64,000 bases of DNA, taken from NCBI RefSeq assembly GCF_002006355.2, contig NZ_CP096980.1, positions 2,790,001 to 2,854,000 on the forward strand, read 5' to 3'. Position 1 is the stretch's first letter. Each line of letters begins with the position of its first letter. The translations under genes were made by a program, and so were the position numbers. Below, in pieces: positions 47,590 through 55,672 of the stretch. Under the pieces are notes generated by a model. That model searched no databases, was not told where the DNA came from, and worked only from the letters and a program-made list of their open reading frames with translations. Source of the stretch: Clostridium felsineum DSM 794 (GTDB taxonomy: Bacteria; Bacillota; Clostridia; Clostridiales; Clostridiaceae).

Positions 47590-48750
47590 CTACATGCTTT
47601 CCTTCAGTATTTCAAAAATCTCATCTCTCTCAAATTTCTTACAGCATCCGGCAGTCAGATTACAGGTATTTGCAACAGAACGTAATATACCTTCATCTGT
47701 AATACTCATTTTTGAAAGTGTAGTTGGCAATCCGATTTCTTTGATAAATGCTGCTAGTGCATCTACACCTGCAAGTGCAATTTCTTCTTCGCTCTTGCCT
47801 GCTTCATCCACATTCCACACTTCTCTTGCAAGACGTGCAAACTGTTTTGTTCCAGAAGGTGCCATATGGCGATACAGTGCTGGATGGATTGCAGCAAGAC
47901 CCTGACCATGATTACAGTCTGTGTATGCACCTAACTGATGTTCAATCTGATGTGCTTGGAAATCAGTTACTTTACCAATCTTTAAAATACCATTTTCCGC
48001 CATTGCAGATGTCCACATAAGTTCACTTCTGGCATCCATATCCTTTCCATCAACAAGTAATTTACGGATATTTCGAATAGTACTTCTCATAACTGCTTCA
48101 TTGATCTCATCGGATGTATTGAAATCTCTTGGTGTTCCAAGATATGTTTCCATACAGTGACTCAATGTATCAAAAGCACCGGAAATTACCTGTTTCATTG
48201 GTAATGACAATGTGTACGCTGGATCAAGAACTGCAAAACTTGCATATGTTCCCACAATTGGGCCTTTCCACATCTTGTCCTCATAAGTAATGACTGCTCC
48301 AGGATTCATCTCTGCTCCTGTTCCAGATGCTGTTACTACTGCTCCCATTGTTATTCCAGCTGTTGGAAATTTATTAGACTTATATTCCATGTCCCAGATA
48401 TCTTCCCCTAAGGTTGCCTGTGCCGATACCACTTTGCAACAGTCAATGACCGAACCGCCACCAACAGCAAGGATAAAATCTACACCTTTTTCCCTTACAA
48501 GTCTTGCCCCTTCCTGTACCTTTGAATAGGTAGGATTTGGCATAATTCCTGCAAAATCAACTACCTCTTTTCCTGCTTCAGTGAGAAGCTGTACTAACTC
48601 ATCGTATACTCCGTTAGTCTTAACTGATCCTCCACCATATGCAAGCATCACTGTTTCTCCAACTTTTCCAAGCTCTGCTCTTAGTGCTTTCTTAGCAGCA
48701 CCTTCTCCAAAATATACCCTTACTGGGTATGAAAATGTAAATTCGTTCAA
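47590..48750 (-). CDS. Iron-containing alcohol dehydrogenase (second copy)
   Basis: A 386-residue group III alcohol dehydrogenase. GGGSVIDCCK marks the cofactor site; metal ligands lie in FDTLSHCMETY and in AHQIEHQLGAYTDCNHG, where all expected His residues are present, including the one replaced by Gln in the copy at 12893. Both are of butanol-dehydrogenase type, but this gene is visibly less AT-rich (for example GGTGCCATATGGCGATACAG) than its surroundings and the copies are clearly diverged, which suggests transfer rather than recent duplication. It is the last gene of a run with flavodoxin, CMD-like and EFR1 genes driven from the MerR-type promoter at 50814-50844. Confidence 0.9.
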   Translation of the reverse strand: MNEFTFSYPVRVYFGEGAAKKALRAELGKVGETVMLAYGGGSVKTNGVYDELVQLLTEAGKEVVDFAGIMPNPTYSKVQEGARLVREKGVDFILAVGGGSVIDCCKVVSAQATLGEDIWDMEYKSNKFPTAGITMGAVVTASGTGAEMNPGAVITYEDKMWKGPIVGTYASFAVLDPAYTLSLPMKQVISGAFDTLSHCMETYLGTPRDFNTSDEINEAVMRSTIRNIRKLLVDGKDMDARSELMWTSAMAENGILKIGKVTDFQAHQIEHQLGAYTDCNHGQGLAAIHPALYRHMAPSGTKQFARLAREVWNVDEAGKSEEEIALAGVDALAAFIKEIGLPTTLSKMSITDEGILRSVANTCNLTAGCCKKFERDEIFEILKESM

Positions 48751-48764
48751 TATTAAAATCCTCC

Positions 48765-49217
48765 TTATTCTGGTTTTACCATTTTATTAAGTTCTAGTGC
48801 TCCAACTGCAAATCCTCTTAATTTCATTCCTGTTACTCTACACACACCAGTAATCAAATACTTAATAGTATCAACTGCCTCTTTACTTGGTGCTCCTCCC
48901 TGTGCAAAGAAATACAGTTTTTTTCCTCTCAGTGTTTCAGCTTCTGGCAACATATAAAGCCTGTCAAAGAATGTCTTAAGCATTCCACCAACAGAGTACC
49001 AATATACTGGGCTTCCAATTACTAGAGTGTCTGCTGCAGTAATTGGAGCAAACATTTCATTTATCTGATCATCCTCATATACCTGTCCGTACTGATAGAT
49101 TTTGTAATCAGTCATTTGTAAAGTATCGTAATTTAACCCTCTTAAATAATCTGTGCCCATTCGGAAGGTGTTTCCATTTTCATTTGGACTTGTGTTCATA
49201 AATAATATCTTACTCAT
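48765..49217 (-). CDS. Flavodoxin-fold NAD(P)H-dependent oxidoreductase
   Basis: A 150-residue protein of the NADPH-dependent FMN reductase/flavodoxin type. MSKILFMNTSPNENGNTFRM carries the phosphate-binding loop; LVIGSPVYWYSVGGMLKTFF is the isoalloxazine-binding PVYW motif. The start at ATG 49217 follows GAAAGGG. It sits 14 bp upstream of the alcohol dehydrogenase and 15 bp after the CMD-like gene, within one operon. Its role may be to reduce quinones or aldehydes or to move electrons from NAD(P)H. Confidence 0.8.
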   Translation of the reverse strand: MSKILFMNTSPNENGNTFRMGTDYLRGLNYDTLQMTDYKIYQYGQVYEDDQINEMFAPITAADTLVIGSPVYWYSVGGMLKTFFDRLYMLPEAETLRGKKLYFFAQGGAPSKEAVDTIKYLITGVCRVTGMKLRGFAVGALELNKMVKPE

Positions 49218-49232
49218 TGTATTCACCCTTTC

Positions 49233-49985
49233 CTATTCTGCTTTTCCAGCAACTTCATCAATAATATTCATTGCATTCAATGTTCGTGGATAACCGATAT
49301 ATGGCATACACTGTTCCACAACTTGATACATTTTTTCCTTATTATTACCAACGCCAAAATTTCCCATAGTATGACCTCGAAGCTGATTTTCACATCCGCC
49401 CTGTGCCAAAATATAGCAGAAAGTAATCATTTCACGCTCCTTATTATTAAGTCCGGTACGTGTGTAATAATCTCCAAAGCAGTTATCTGCCAACCATCGA
49501 TTTACATTTTTTCTTAAAATCGGGCCATTAGTCTGTCGATCAGCTATTCCTGCGCCAAACAATTCCACCTGTTTTGCTAAGCCTTTATCAAATCTGCTAT
49601 TTTCATCAGTAGTAGCTTGCTCTTCCAACGGAAGTTTGATACCATGCTGCTTCATAATTTCACTTGTAGCAATCACATAATCATGGATACGTCCAATTCC
49701 TAAATATGCGGTTGCCTGATAAACAACCTCACGGATTGCTATCGGATCAATGCCTGCATTTAGGGAAGCGTGAAGTATATTCTGGTATTCTCCCATACCC
49801 TGACATCCAAGTAATACGGAAAGGATACATAGCATTCGCTCTTTTTCTGTCAAACTTCCTGTACTCACTACTTCATTCTGTGAAAAGTTAGCTGTAATTT
49901 CTATCCATTCCGGGTCAGTTACTCTCAGAGTGCTTTCTGTTCCTTTGAACAGTTCCTCCATCCTTTTTTTAGCTGCTTCATTCAT
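49233..49985 (-). CDS. Carboxymuconolactone decarboxylase-like protein, two CMD domains
   Basis: A 250-residue protein with two AhpD/CMD-like helical repeats: LTEKERMLCILSVLLGCQGM with YQNILHASLNAGIDPIAIRE, then LNNKEREMITFCYILAQGGC with QLRGHTMGNFGVGNNKEK. The family includes decarboxylases and peroxidases; the CxxC active site of AhpD is not evident, only single cysteines, so the activity is uncertain. It is co-transcribed with EFR1 (17 bp upstream) and the flavodoxin (15 bp downstream). Confidence 0.8.
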   Translation of the reverse strand: MNEAAKKRMEELFKGTESTLRVTDPEWIEITANFSQNEVVSTGSLTEKERMLCILSVLLGCQGMGEYQNILHASLNAGIDPIAIREVVYQATAYLGIGRIHDYVIATSEIMKQHGIKLPLEEQATTDENSRFDKGLAKQVELFGAGIADRQTNGPILRKNVNRWLADNCFGDYYTRTGLNNKEREMITFCYILAQGGCENQLRGHTMGNFGVGNNKEKMYQVVEQCMPYIGYPRTLNAMNIIDEVAGKAE

Positions 49986-50002
49986 ATTAAAACCTCCATT
50001 CC

Positions 50003-50770
50003 TTACACATTCTGGTTATTTGCTTCAATGATTTCCTTCAGTTCAATGTACTCATTTCGGTATCTTGCATCAGGATTCTTTTCAGGAATAGTAAGACCAA
50101 TTGCTTTTTGTGGACAGGCATGTGCACAAGCCAGACATGTTTGGCAATTACCTGGTATATGCACAGCTTTTCCATTTTCTACTTTAATTGAGCCAGATGG
50201 ACAAACTTTTGTGCAGATACCACAGCCAATGCATTTATCTCCTACTTTTAATAAATGCTGCCATGCATCTGCAGGCATTTTGCTCATATTTCCAAGGAAT
50301 TGCTGATGTGCTTCTCTATCTGTATCTGTAACTTTAGAAATCATGTGTTTTTTGTTTTTAATGTCCTCCACGATTTCAGCAATATGCTCATCTACCTTTT
50401 TATCAAGTAGAATCTGTTCATTCATATCAAAACTTGGAAGCCAGTTATCAACCATTACAATAATATTGATATAGCTTGCTGTAATTCCACATTCTTTGCA
50501 AAGATTATCCGCAAGCTCAGCAGCACCACCATGTCGATTTCCATAGGTAAGAACCATATAGAAATATTCTGTATCAAATGTAGCTTTTTTCAAAAAGTCT
50601 TTTACCATAGGTGGAACTTCATGCCCATAGACAGGAGAAACAATACCTATGCTATCATCTTTAAATTTAAGCTTTTCCCGTTTCATAATCTGTGGAATGC
50701 TAATTGGTTCTTCATTAATATGTTTAGCCACATAAAGGCTATTCCCTGTACCTGTAAAATAAAATAACAT
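50003..50770 (-). CDS. EFR1-family ferrodoxin (flavodoxin plus ferredoxin fusion)
   Basis: A 255-residue EFR1 protein. A flavodoxin-like N-terminus (MLFYFTGTGNSLYVAKHI) and IGIVSPVYGHEVPPMVKDFL lead to a ferredoxin domain with CIGCGICTKVCPSGSI near residue 185 and CQTCLACAHACPQKAIGL near 212, two [4Fe-4S] clusters. It should shuttle electrons between flavin and Fe-S partners. It is the first gene of an operon with the CMD-like protein, flavodoxin and alcohol dehydrogenase, and is transcribed divergently from a MerR regulator through the promoter at 50814-50844. A paralogue lies at 52136-52903. Confidence 0.9.
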   Translation of the reverse strand: MLFYFTGTGNSLYVAKHINEEPISIPQIMKREKLKFKDDSIGIVSPVYGHEVPPMVKDFLKKATFDTEYFYMVLTYGNRHGGAAELADNLCKECGITASYINIIVMVDNWLPSFDMNEQILLDKKVDEHIAEIVEDIKNKKHMISKVTDTDREAHQQFLGNMSKMPADAWQHLLKVGDKCIGCGICTKVCPSGSIKVENGKAVHIPGNCQTCLACAHACPQKAIGLTIPEKNPDARYRNEYIELKEIIEANNQNV

Positions 50771-50813
50771 TTGAAATCTCCTTGCATATTCTTTTTTTAT
50801 TTGCTATAATACG

Positions 50814-50844
50814 ATTATAACAATCGGTTGCTACAACCGGTCAA
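50814..50844 (-). promoter_or_regulatory. MerR-type promoter with 19-bp spacer and dyad operator
   Basis: On the minus strand TTGACC (50844-50839) and TATAAT (50819-50814) are separated by 19 bp. A dyad CGGTTG-CTA-CAACCG (50825-50839) fills the spacer. This is the textbook layout of a MerR-activated promoter, and a merR-type gene starts at 50912 on the other strand. It should control the EFR1/CMD/flavodoxin/alcohol dehydrogenase operon. Confidence 0.8.
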
Positions 50845-50911
50845 GTGTTTTGTGAAATTTCATCAATTTATTTTTCTACTTTATTTTTCAGAGTACAAAG
50901 GAGCTTAATAT

Positions 50912-51298
50912 ATGTATACAATGAAACAAGTTTGTGAAATTACCAGATTGACCTATGAAACATTAAAATTTTATTGTAATGAAGGTCTCGTACCTAATGT
51001 GAAACGTGATAATAATAACCGACGCATTTTTGATGACAGAGATTTAGCGTGGATTAAAGATATAGCATGCTTAAAGAAATGTTCTATGAGCATTGCTGAT
51101 ATTAAAGAATACCTTGCACTTTGTCTTGAAGGAAAATCTTCAATTCCAGCTCGCCAGAAAATGCTAAACGAAAAAAAAGAAGCCTTGCTCTCCCAAATTG
51201 AAGAGATCAACGCTTCTATTGATTATATTGATTGGAAACAAAATTTCTATGAAGATGTTATTAGCGGAAAAACTGAATATGTCAGCAATCTAATATAA
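50912..51298 (+). CDS. MerR-family regulator (AdhR-like)
   Basis: A 128-residue regulator. The winged-helix domain MYTMKQVCEITRLTYETLKF then YCNEGLVPNVKRD is followed by the MerR hinge and a C-terminal coiled coil (LNEKKEALLSQIEEINASID). It lacks an obvious metal-binding cysteine cluster, so it belongs with AdhR/BmrR-type sensors of organic or electrophilic compounds. It is divergent from the EFR1 operon, with the dyad operator between them, which makes that operon its probable target. It may also act on the alcohol dehydrogenase promoter at 14152-14182, whose architecture is alike. Confidence 0.85.
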   Translation: MYTMKQVCEITRLTYETLKFYCNEGLVPNVKRDNNNRRIFDDRDLAWIKDIACLKKCSMSIADIKEYLALCLEGKSSIPARQKMLNEKKEALLSQIEEINASIDYIDWKQNFYEDVISGKTEYVSNLI

Positions 51299-51410
51299 AA
51301 AAACTACTCATAGCATGATAAATAGTACACTACAAATAATCAAAGAGATTCTATATAATTTATATCACTTTTATTTGTCTCAGAATTTGTTATACACACC
51401 ACTCATCTGC

Positions 51411-51870
51411 TTAAACAAGAAAATCTGTAGTAACACTCTCCTTTTCCCAAGCTTCCAGTTGAGCACGATCTTCATCAAGTGCACCGCTTACCACTTCAAC
51501 AGCATCTCTTCCTAATAACAGCAAAGAAGGTGGATTTGGAGCTTCGACAGCCTTGATAATAAGTTGCGCTCCCTTCGCTAGGTCTCCAATCTGGTGACCG
51601 TCGGTAGTATCATTCCCTATTCGGCGAAGTCCGGCAGTTTTGGCATAATCATTCATAGCAATTTGAGACTGCTGCAATGATCGGCCGGCGAAATCAGTCC
51701 TGAATGCGCCCGGCTCAACAATGATCACCGATAAACCAAGAGGGCTGACTTCTTTCTGAAGACCTCTTGACAATCCCTCAAGAGCACATTTAGTCGCTGA
51801 ATAATAGCCAGAGCCAGGTGCTGTAGTACGGGCGGCAATCGAAGAAACATTTACGATTGTACCGTTTCAA
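51411..51870 (-). pseudogene. 5'-truncated short-chain dehydrogenase with foreign base composition
   Basis: The minus strand reads NGTIVNVSSIAARTTAPGSG then YYSATKCALEGLSRGLQKEV and on through VIIVEPGAFRTDFAGRSL to a stop at 51411. The Ser and YxxxK residues of the SDR active site are present, but the NAD-binding N-terminal third is missing, cut at about 51870 within GTIVNVSS. Codons are far richer in G+C than in neighbouring genes, so it is a piece of a transferred gene. A small intact frame begins at 51773, but without the Rossmann half it cannot be a normal SDR. Confidence 0.8.
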
Positions 51871-52069
51871 TCACAAATAAGCGTGCCTTTGAGCACATAA
51901 CCTTATCTTTGTTTAAACAATCTTATTTAAATATTAGGCTGTCAGTCAATATCGTTTCTTCCTATATTTTTATACCTTTTTACTTCAGAAAAGAGTCTCT
52001 ATAGCTTTAAAAATCGTGTGTAAAATGTGCTGTGGAATCTACGTCCACAAATACCTAATTAAAAGTTAC

Positions 52070-52100
52070 TTGTTTATCCTCTAGTTTTGTGGATAAACAA
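52070..52100 (-). terminator. Terminator of the second EFR1 gene
   Basis: Perfect 10-bp stem (TTGTTTATCC / GGATAAACAA) with an 11-nt loop, 36 bp past the stop of the gene at 52136. Confidence 0.7.
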
Positions 52101-52135
52101 ATAACAGTTTATTTTCATCTCAAATATTATAAATT

Positions 52136-52903
52136 TTATTCATTCTGATTATTAGCCTCTATAATTTCCTGTAGTGAAATATGCTCATTACGGTAACGAG
52201 CATCAGAATTCTTATCCATAATGCTTAAAGTAATTGCCTTATGCGGGCAGTTCTGAGCACATGCCAGACAGAATGTACAAGTATTACTTCTGCGAGCAAC
52301 TTTTCCATTTTCTATATAAAAATTACCTATAGGACAGACCTTGGAACAAATACCGCAACCAATACAGGCATCCGTAACTTTAATCTGTTCACCGTTGTTG
52401 AAACTTGGCATTTCTTTATTTCTCTTCATTACCATTGCATAAAGATTTCGCCCTTCATCATCAGCTGCAACTATCTTATGCTTTCTGGCTGCAACATCTG
52501 CAACAGCTGCTGTAACCTGCTCATCAACCTTCTTATCAATAGCCTTTTCCTCATTCATGTCAAAAGCAGGCAAGTAGTTATCTACCATTAAAACAGCACC
52601 GATGTAATCAATCTTGATGCCACATAATTCACTAATCTTTTTAGTATACTCACCAGCAACAGTGTGATCTTTGCCATAAGTCATGATCATATAGAAATAG
52701 TCTGCTTTAAATTTCGCTTTCTTCATAAAGTCAATAACAAACTGTGGAGGCATGCCGCAGTAAATGGGACAGACAATGCCAATTGTCTCATCTTCAAAGT
52801 TCAGATTATCATTATTAATAACCTGAGGAATACTAATAAGATTTGTGTCAAACTGCTTTGCTACGTAAAGGCAGTTGCCAGTAGCAGTAAAATAAAATAC
52901 CAT
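52136..52903 (-). CDS. EFR1-family ferrodoxin (second copy)
   Basis: A 255-residue protein of the same length and layout as the EFR1 protein at 50003-50770: MVFYFTATGNCLYVAKQFDT, IGIVCPIYCGMPPQFVIDF, then CIGCGICSKVCPIGNF and CTFCLACAQNCPHKAITL. The shared C-terminus (ARYRNEH/YI-LxEIIEANNQN) shows a duplication with subsequent divergence. It lies apart from the first copy, across a merR gene and an SDR fragment, as a single-gene unit with its own terminator. Electron carrier role expected; partner unknown. Confidence 0.9.
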   Translation of the reverse strand: MVFYFTATGNCLYVAKQFDTNLISIPQVINNDNLNFEDETIGIVCPIYCGMPPQFVIDFMKKAKFKADYFYMIMTYGKDHTVAGEYTKKISELCGIKIDYIGAVLMVDNYLPAFDMNEEKAIDKKVDEQVTAAVADVAARKHKIVAADDEGRNLYAMVMKRNKEMPSFNNGEQIKVTDACIGCGICSKVCPIGNFYIENGKVARRSNTCTFCLACAQNCPHKAITLSIMDKNSDARYRNEHISLQEIIEANNQNE

Positions 52904-52943
52904 AGTTTTCTCTCCTTTTTTATTACATTAAATTAAGCTCTTC

Positions 52944-53079
52944 TTACCTGCTTAAACTTAAACTGATTAAACACTCTACTATAGCTGGATCATAATGTGA
53001 GAACAATAAGCTTTCCACTTTATCTAAAGCAACAATCAAATCCATATCTTCTACTGTTAATTCAAAATCAAATTTATTA
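52944..53079 (-). pseudogene. C-terminal fragment of an aldo/keto reductase
   Basis: The minus strand encodes FDFELTVEDMDLIVALDK then VESLLFSHYDPAIVECLIS and a stop at 52944. It aligns with the C-terminus of the intact aldo/keto reductase at 63013-63858 (FDFELSDDDMKKIEDLDT, SLFFSHHDPATVEYITG). Only about 45 residues remain. The fragment points to a lost paralogue or a recombination scar. Confidence 0.75.
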
Positions 53080-53165
53080 TAACCAAATCAATTCATAAGT
53101 AGAAGTTTCAATAAATTTTTCAGTTCAAGCCCAAAGGGCTAGGAATGAACTTTAGTCCATTAATC

Positions 53166-54002
53166 CTATTTTCCAACATTACCACTGTGAATACTCTTTG
53201 TGATATTTTCAAGCGGTAGCCAATCCATAGCTTTTAATATATGGAGATCCCAAAATTCCCAATCATGAGCACCAGGACCTTCTACATAAGTAAACTCTAC
53301 ATTGTTGTCTCTTAAGAAATCTCGATAATCTCTAGTTTGATTAATTAAAGAAGTATCTTCAGTTCCACATGATATCCATATTTTAGGTAATTCCACTTTT
53401 TCTTCAATTAGCTTAGTAATTAAAGCTTTATAATCTTTATCACTACCAATAAGTTCATCTATATTTCCAAATATGGTTTCAAAATAGCATCTTCTAAATA
53501 CAGGCATCTCCGCATTATTGCTGGAGTTTAAAACCATGTCTAAAATTAACGCAGGAGATAAAGCACAAATATGGCTAAAGGTTTCATGATATTTAAGTCC
53601 ATTCACTAATGAACCATATCCTCCCATTGATAATCCTCCAATATAAGTATCTTCTCTTTTAGTTGATAGTGGGAATAAATCTCTTGTTTTTTCTACTAAT
53701 TCTTCGCCGATAAATTGACCGAATAAATCACCAGAATTAATATTATCTACATAAAATTTATTTTCTCCCGAAGGCATAATAACAACTAAATTCCTTTCTT
53801 GTGCCCATGCTTGGATACGTGTACCTGCAACCCAATCAGTATAATTTCCAAACATTCCATTTAATAAATATAATGTTTTAAATGGTTTCTTTTCTCTGAC
53901 TTGCATGCCTTCAAATGTCATTTTATCAATTGGGACAATAGCATTAATTGTTACAGTTCTCATTAATTTTTCTGAAAAAAAATCTACTCTCACTAAAGCC
54001 AT
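53166..54002 (-). CDS. Esterase of the EstA/S-formylglutathione hydrolase type
   Basis: A 278-residue alpha/beta hydrolase resembling tributyrin esterases. LYLLNGMFGNYTDWVAGTRI forms the oxyanion region, YIGGLSMGGYGSLVNGL the nucleophile Ser, SCGTEDTSLI the acid and GPGAHDWEFWD the His. I chose ATG 54002, which has GAGGAGG about 9 nt upstream; a longer frame to 54050 has no family counterpart. It should hydrolyse short acyl esters in the cytoplasm. No signal peptide. Confidence 0.85.
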   Translation of the reverse strand: MALVRVDFFSEKLMRTVTINAIVPIDKMTFEGMQVREKKPFKTLYLLNGMFGNYTDWVAGTRIQAWAQERNLVVIMPSGENKFYVDNINSGDLFGQFIGEELVEKTRDLFPLSTKREDTYIGGLSMGGYGSLVNGLKYHETFSHICALSPALILDMVLNSSNNAEMPVFRRCYFETIFGNIDELIGSDKDYKALITKLIEEKVELPKIWISCGTEDTSLINQTRDYRDFLRDNNVEFTYVEGPGAHDWEFWDLHILKAMDWLPLENITKSIHSGNVGK

Positions 54003-54050
54003 AATTTTTATTCCTCCTCGTATAATATAGCTATACCAATCAATAGCCAT

Positions 54051-54411
54051 TAGATCATCTCTACTAACGGATATTTATAAATATAAATTAATTATTATTC
54101 GTACATCTCAATCTTTGCTATAAGATCACTTTGTCGTGATTATTGCATTCTTATGAAATTCGTGAACTAAAGCTTAAAACTGCACAACGAAATGTACGTT
54201 ACTAATTCTTCAAGACCAGTTTCTTAACCACTTAGACAAGTTATTATGTTTCAAAATGAATAAATTATTTTCAATTCAATCTCAGTAAAATTTCATCATA
54301 GTTCACATGCTTTTGTGATTTGCTTGCTATACTCTTTTTTACTCTTAAAATTAACTATTGACTTTTACTAGCTGGTCTTTTTTTAATTACTTTCTGTATG
54401 TTTTTCTAATT
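54051..54411. other. Intergenic gap, possible shreds of a regulator
   Basis: About 400 bp without a supported gene. On the minus strand there are short coding-like bits (TGLEELVTYISLCSF near 54200, then RQSDLIAKIEMYE near 54100) that could be the remains of a MerR-type regulator, but stops break them and I do not claim it. Confidence 0.3.
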
Positions 54412-55401
54412 TTATCTGTTCACACGGCTTCCTCCAAATATTTCTGACATTTTCATATTATCAAGTAATTTATCAATTTTATTTACTTCTTGCGTAGTAA
54501 GTTCAATATCTGCAGCACTTGCATTTTCTTTTAAACGTGTTAATTTTCTAGTTCCAGCTATTGGTACAATCCATGGTCTTTTACAAATCATCCATGCAAG
54601 AGAAATTGCTGCTGGCGTAGAATTTTTTTCTTCTGCAATGTGGTGTAACATATCTAATAGCTCTTTGTTTGCATCATATGCTTCTGGTTTAAACTGTGGC
54701 ATAAAGCTTCTATAATCTCCCTTTTCATTAAATGTTGTACTCTTCTTATATGCATCAGTTAAAGCTCCATTTGCAAGTGGACTAAATGCTACAAGTCCAA
54801 TATTTAATTCCTCCAATACAGGAAATAAATCTTCTGTATCTCGATACATCATGGAGTAACGATTCTGAATTGCCGTTATAGGGCATACTGCATGAGCACG
54901 TTGAATAGTCTCTTCATCCACTTCTGATATTCCCCAATGAAGTATTTTTCCTTCCTTGATTAACTCTTTCATTACACCAGCCACTTCTTCTACTGGTACA
55001 TTAGCATCTACACGGTGTTGATAGTATAAGTCAATATAATCTGTTCCAAGACGCTTTAAACTTCCTTCAATCGACTTACGAATTGTATCAGGTCTACTGT
55101 CTGTATGTAACCCTGTTGGAGTAATCTGAACACCAAACTTAGATGCAATGACTACTTTATCTCTATATGCTCTTAAAGCTTTTCCAACCAACTCTTCATT
55201 ATAAGCCATGCTTCCATCCGAATTGGTTCCTGCATAGCATTCTGCAGTATCAAACATGGTATACCCCATATTTACTGCTTCTTCAATAAGTTTAGTCATT
55301 TCATTGACATCTGCTGGTACTCCATAAGCATGTGTCATTCCCATACACCCAAGGCTTACTGCTGATACTTTAAGATTTTTTCCTAAAATTTGCTTCTTCA
55401 T
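54412..55401 (-). CDS. Aldo/keto reductase
   Basis: A 329-residue AKR of the YghZ/AKR13-like kind. The catalytic tetrad is in TMFDTAECYAG (Asp, Tyr), VVIASKFGVQ (Lys) and DLYYQHRVD (His). NADPH contacts follow the IQNRYSMMYRD and PIAGTRKLTRLKENA segments. It is closely related in layout to the 329-residue AKR at 60582-61571. It should reduce aldehydes or ketones with NADPH. Its start overlaps, in another frame, the tail of a dead upstream gene. Confidence 0.9.
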   Translation of the reverse strand: MKKQILGKNLKVSAVSLGCMGMTHAYGVPADVNEMTKLIEEAVNMGYTMFDTAECYAGTNSDGSMAYNEELVGKALRAYRDKVVIASKFGVQITPTGLHTDSRPDTIRKSIEGSLKRLGTDYIDLYYQHRVDANVPVEEVAGVMKELIKEGKILHWGISEVDEETIQRAHAVCPITAIQNRYSMMYRDTEDLFPVLEELNIGLVAFSPLANGALTDAYKKSTTFNEKGDYRSFMPQFKPEAYDANKELLDMLHHIAEEKNSTPAAISLAWMICKRPWIVPIAGTRKLTRLKENASAADIELTTQEVNKIDKLLDNMKMSEIFGGSRVNR

Positions 55402-55550
55402 TTTCCAAAACCTCCATATATATTTTTTTGTAATTGTTTACAAATTCTATAGTTTCTTTACTTGCACTATAAATCAAGCTCTTTCCCATAGATAACGCAA
55501 TCCCCATCATGTTTTTAAGAACCCCTCCAAATTCCCTTCCATAACATGTC
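55372..55550 (-). pseudogene. C-terminal remnant of an unidentified protein overlapping the AKR start
   Basis: On the minus strand an open stretch reads CYGREFGGVLKNMMGIALS then MGKSLIYSASKETIEFVNNY and ends with a stop at about 55372, inside the AKR gene in another frame. The composition is protein-like, with stops immediately upstream, so it looks like the end of a decayed gene once co-transcribed with the AKR. I cannot name the family with confidence; an oxidoreductase or MMPL-like tail is possible. Confidence 0.45.
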
Positions 55551-55672
55551 CTTTAAAGTGAACAAGGTTAAAATCTTAGAATTTACCCGAAGCCAAATGT
55601 TTTTGTAAATCATCATAGATTAAAATTCACTATATTTTTCACTTCATAAATCATATCTCAAATCTTCACAAT

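Noticed and set aside
55428..55443. Perfect palindrome TTGTAATTGTTTACAA upstream of the aldo/keto reductase, a candidate operator
   Set aside because: The same bases read as FVNNYKK in the coding remnant that overlaps the reductase start, so the dyad is more likely a by-product of old coding sequence.
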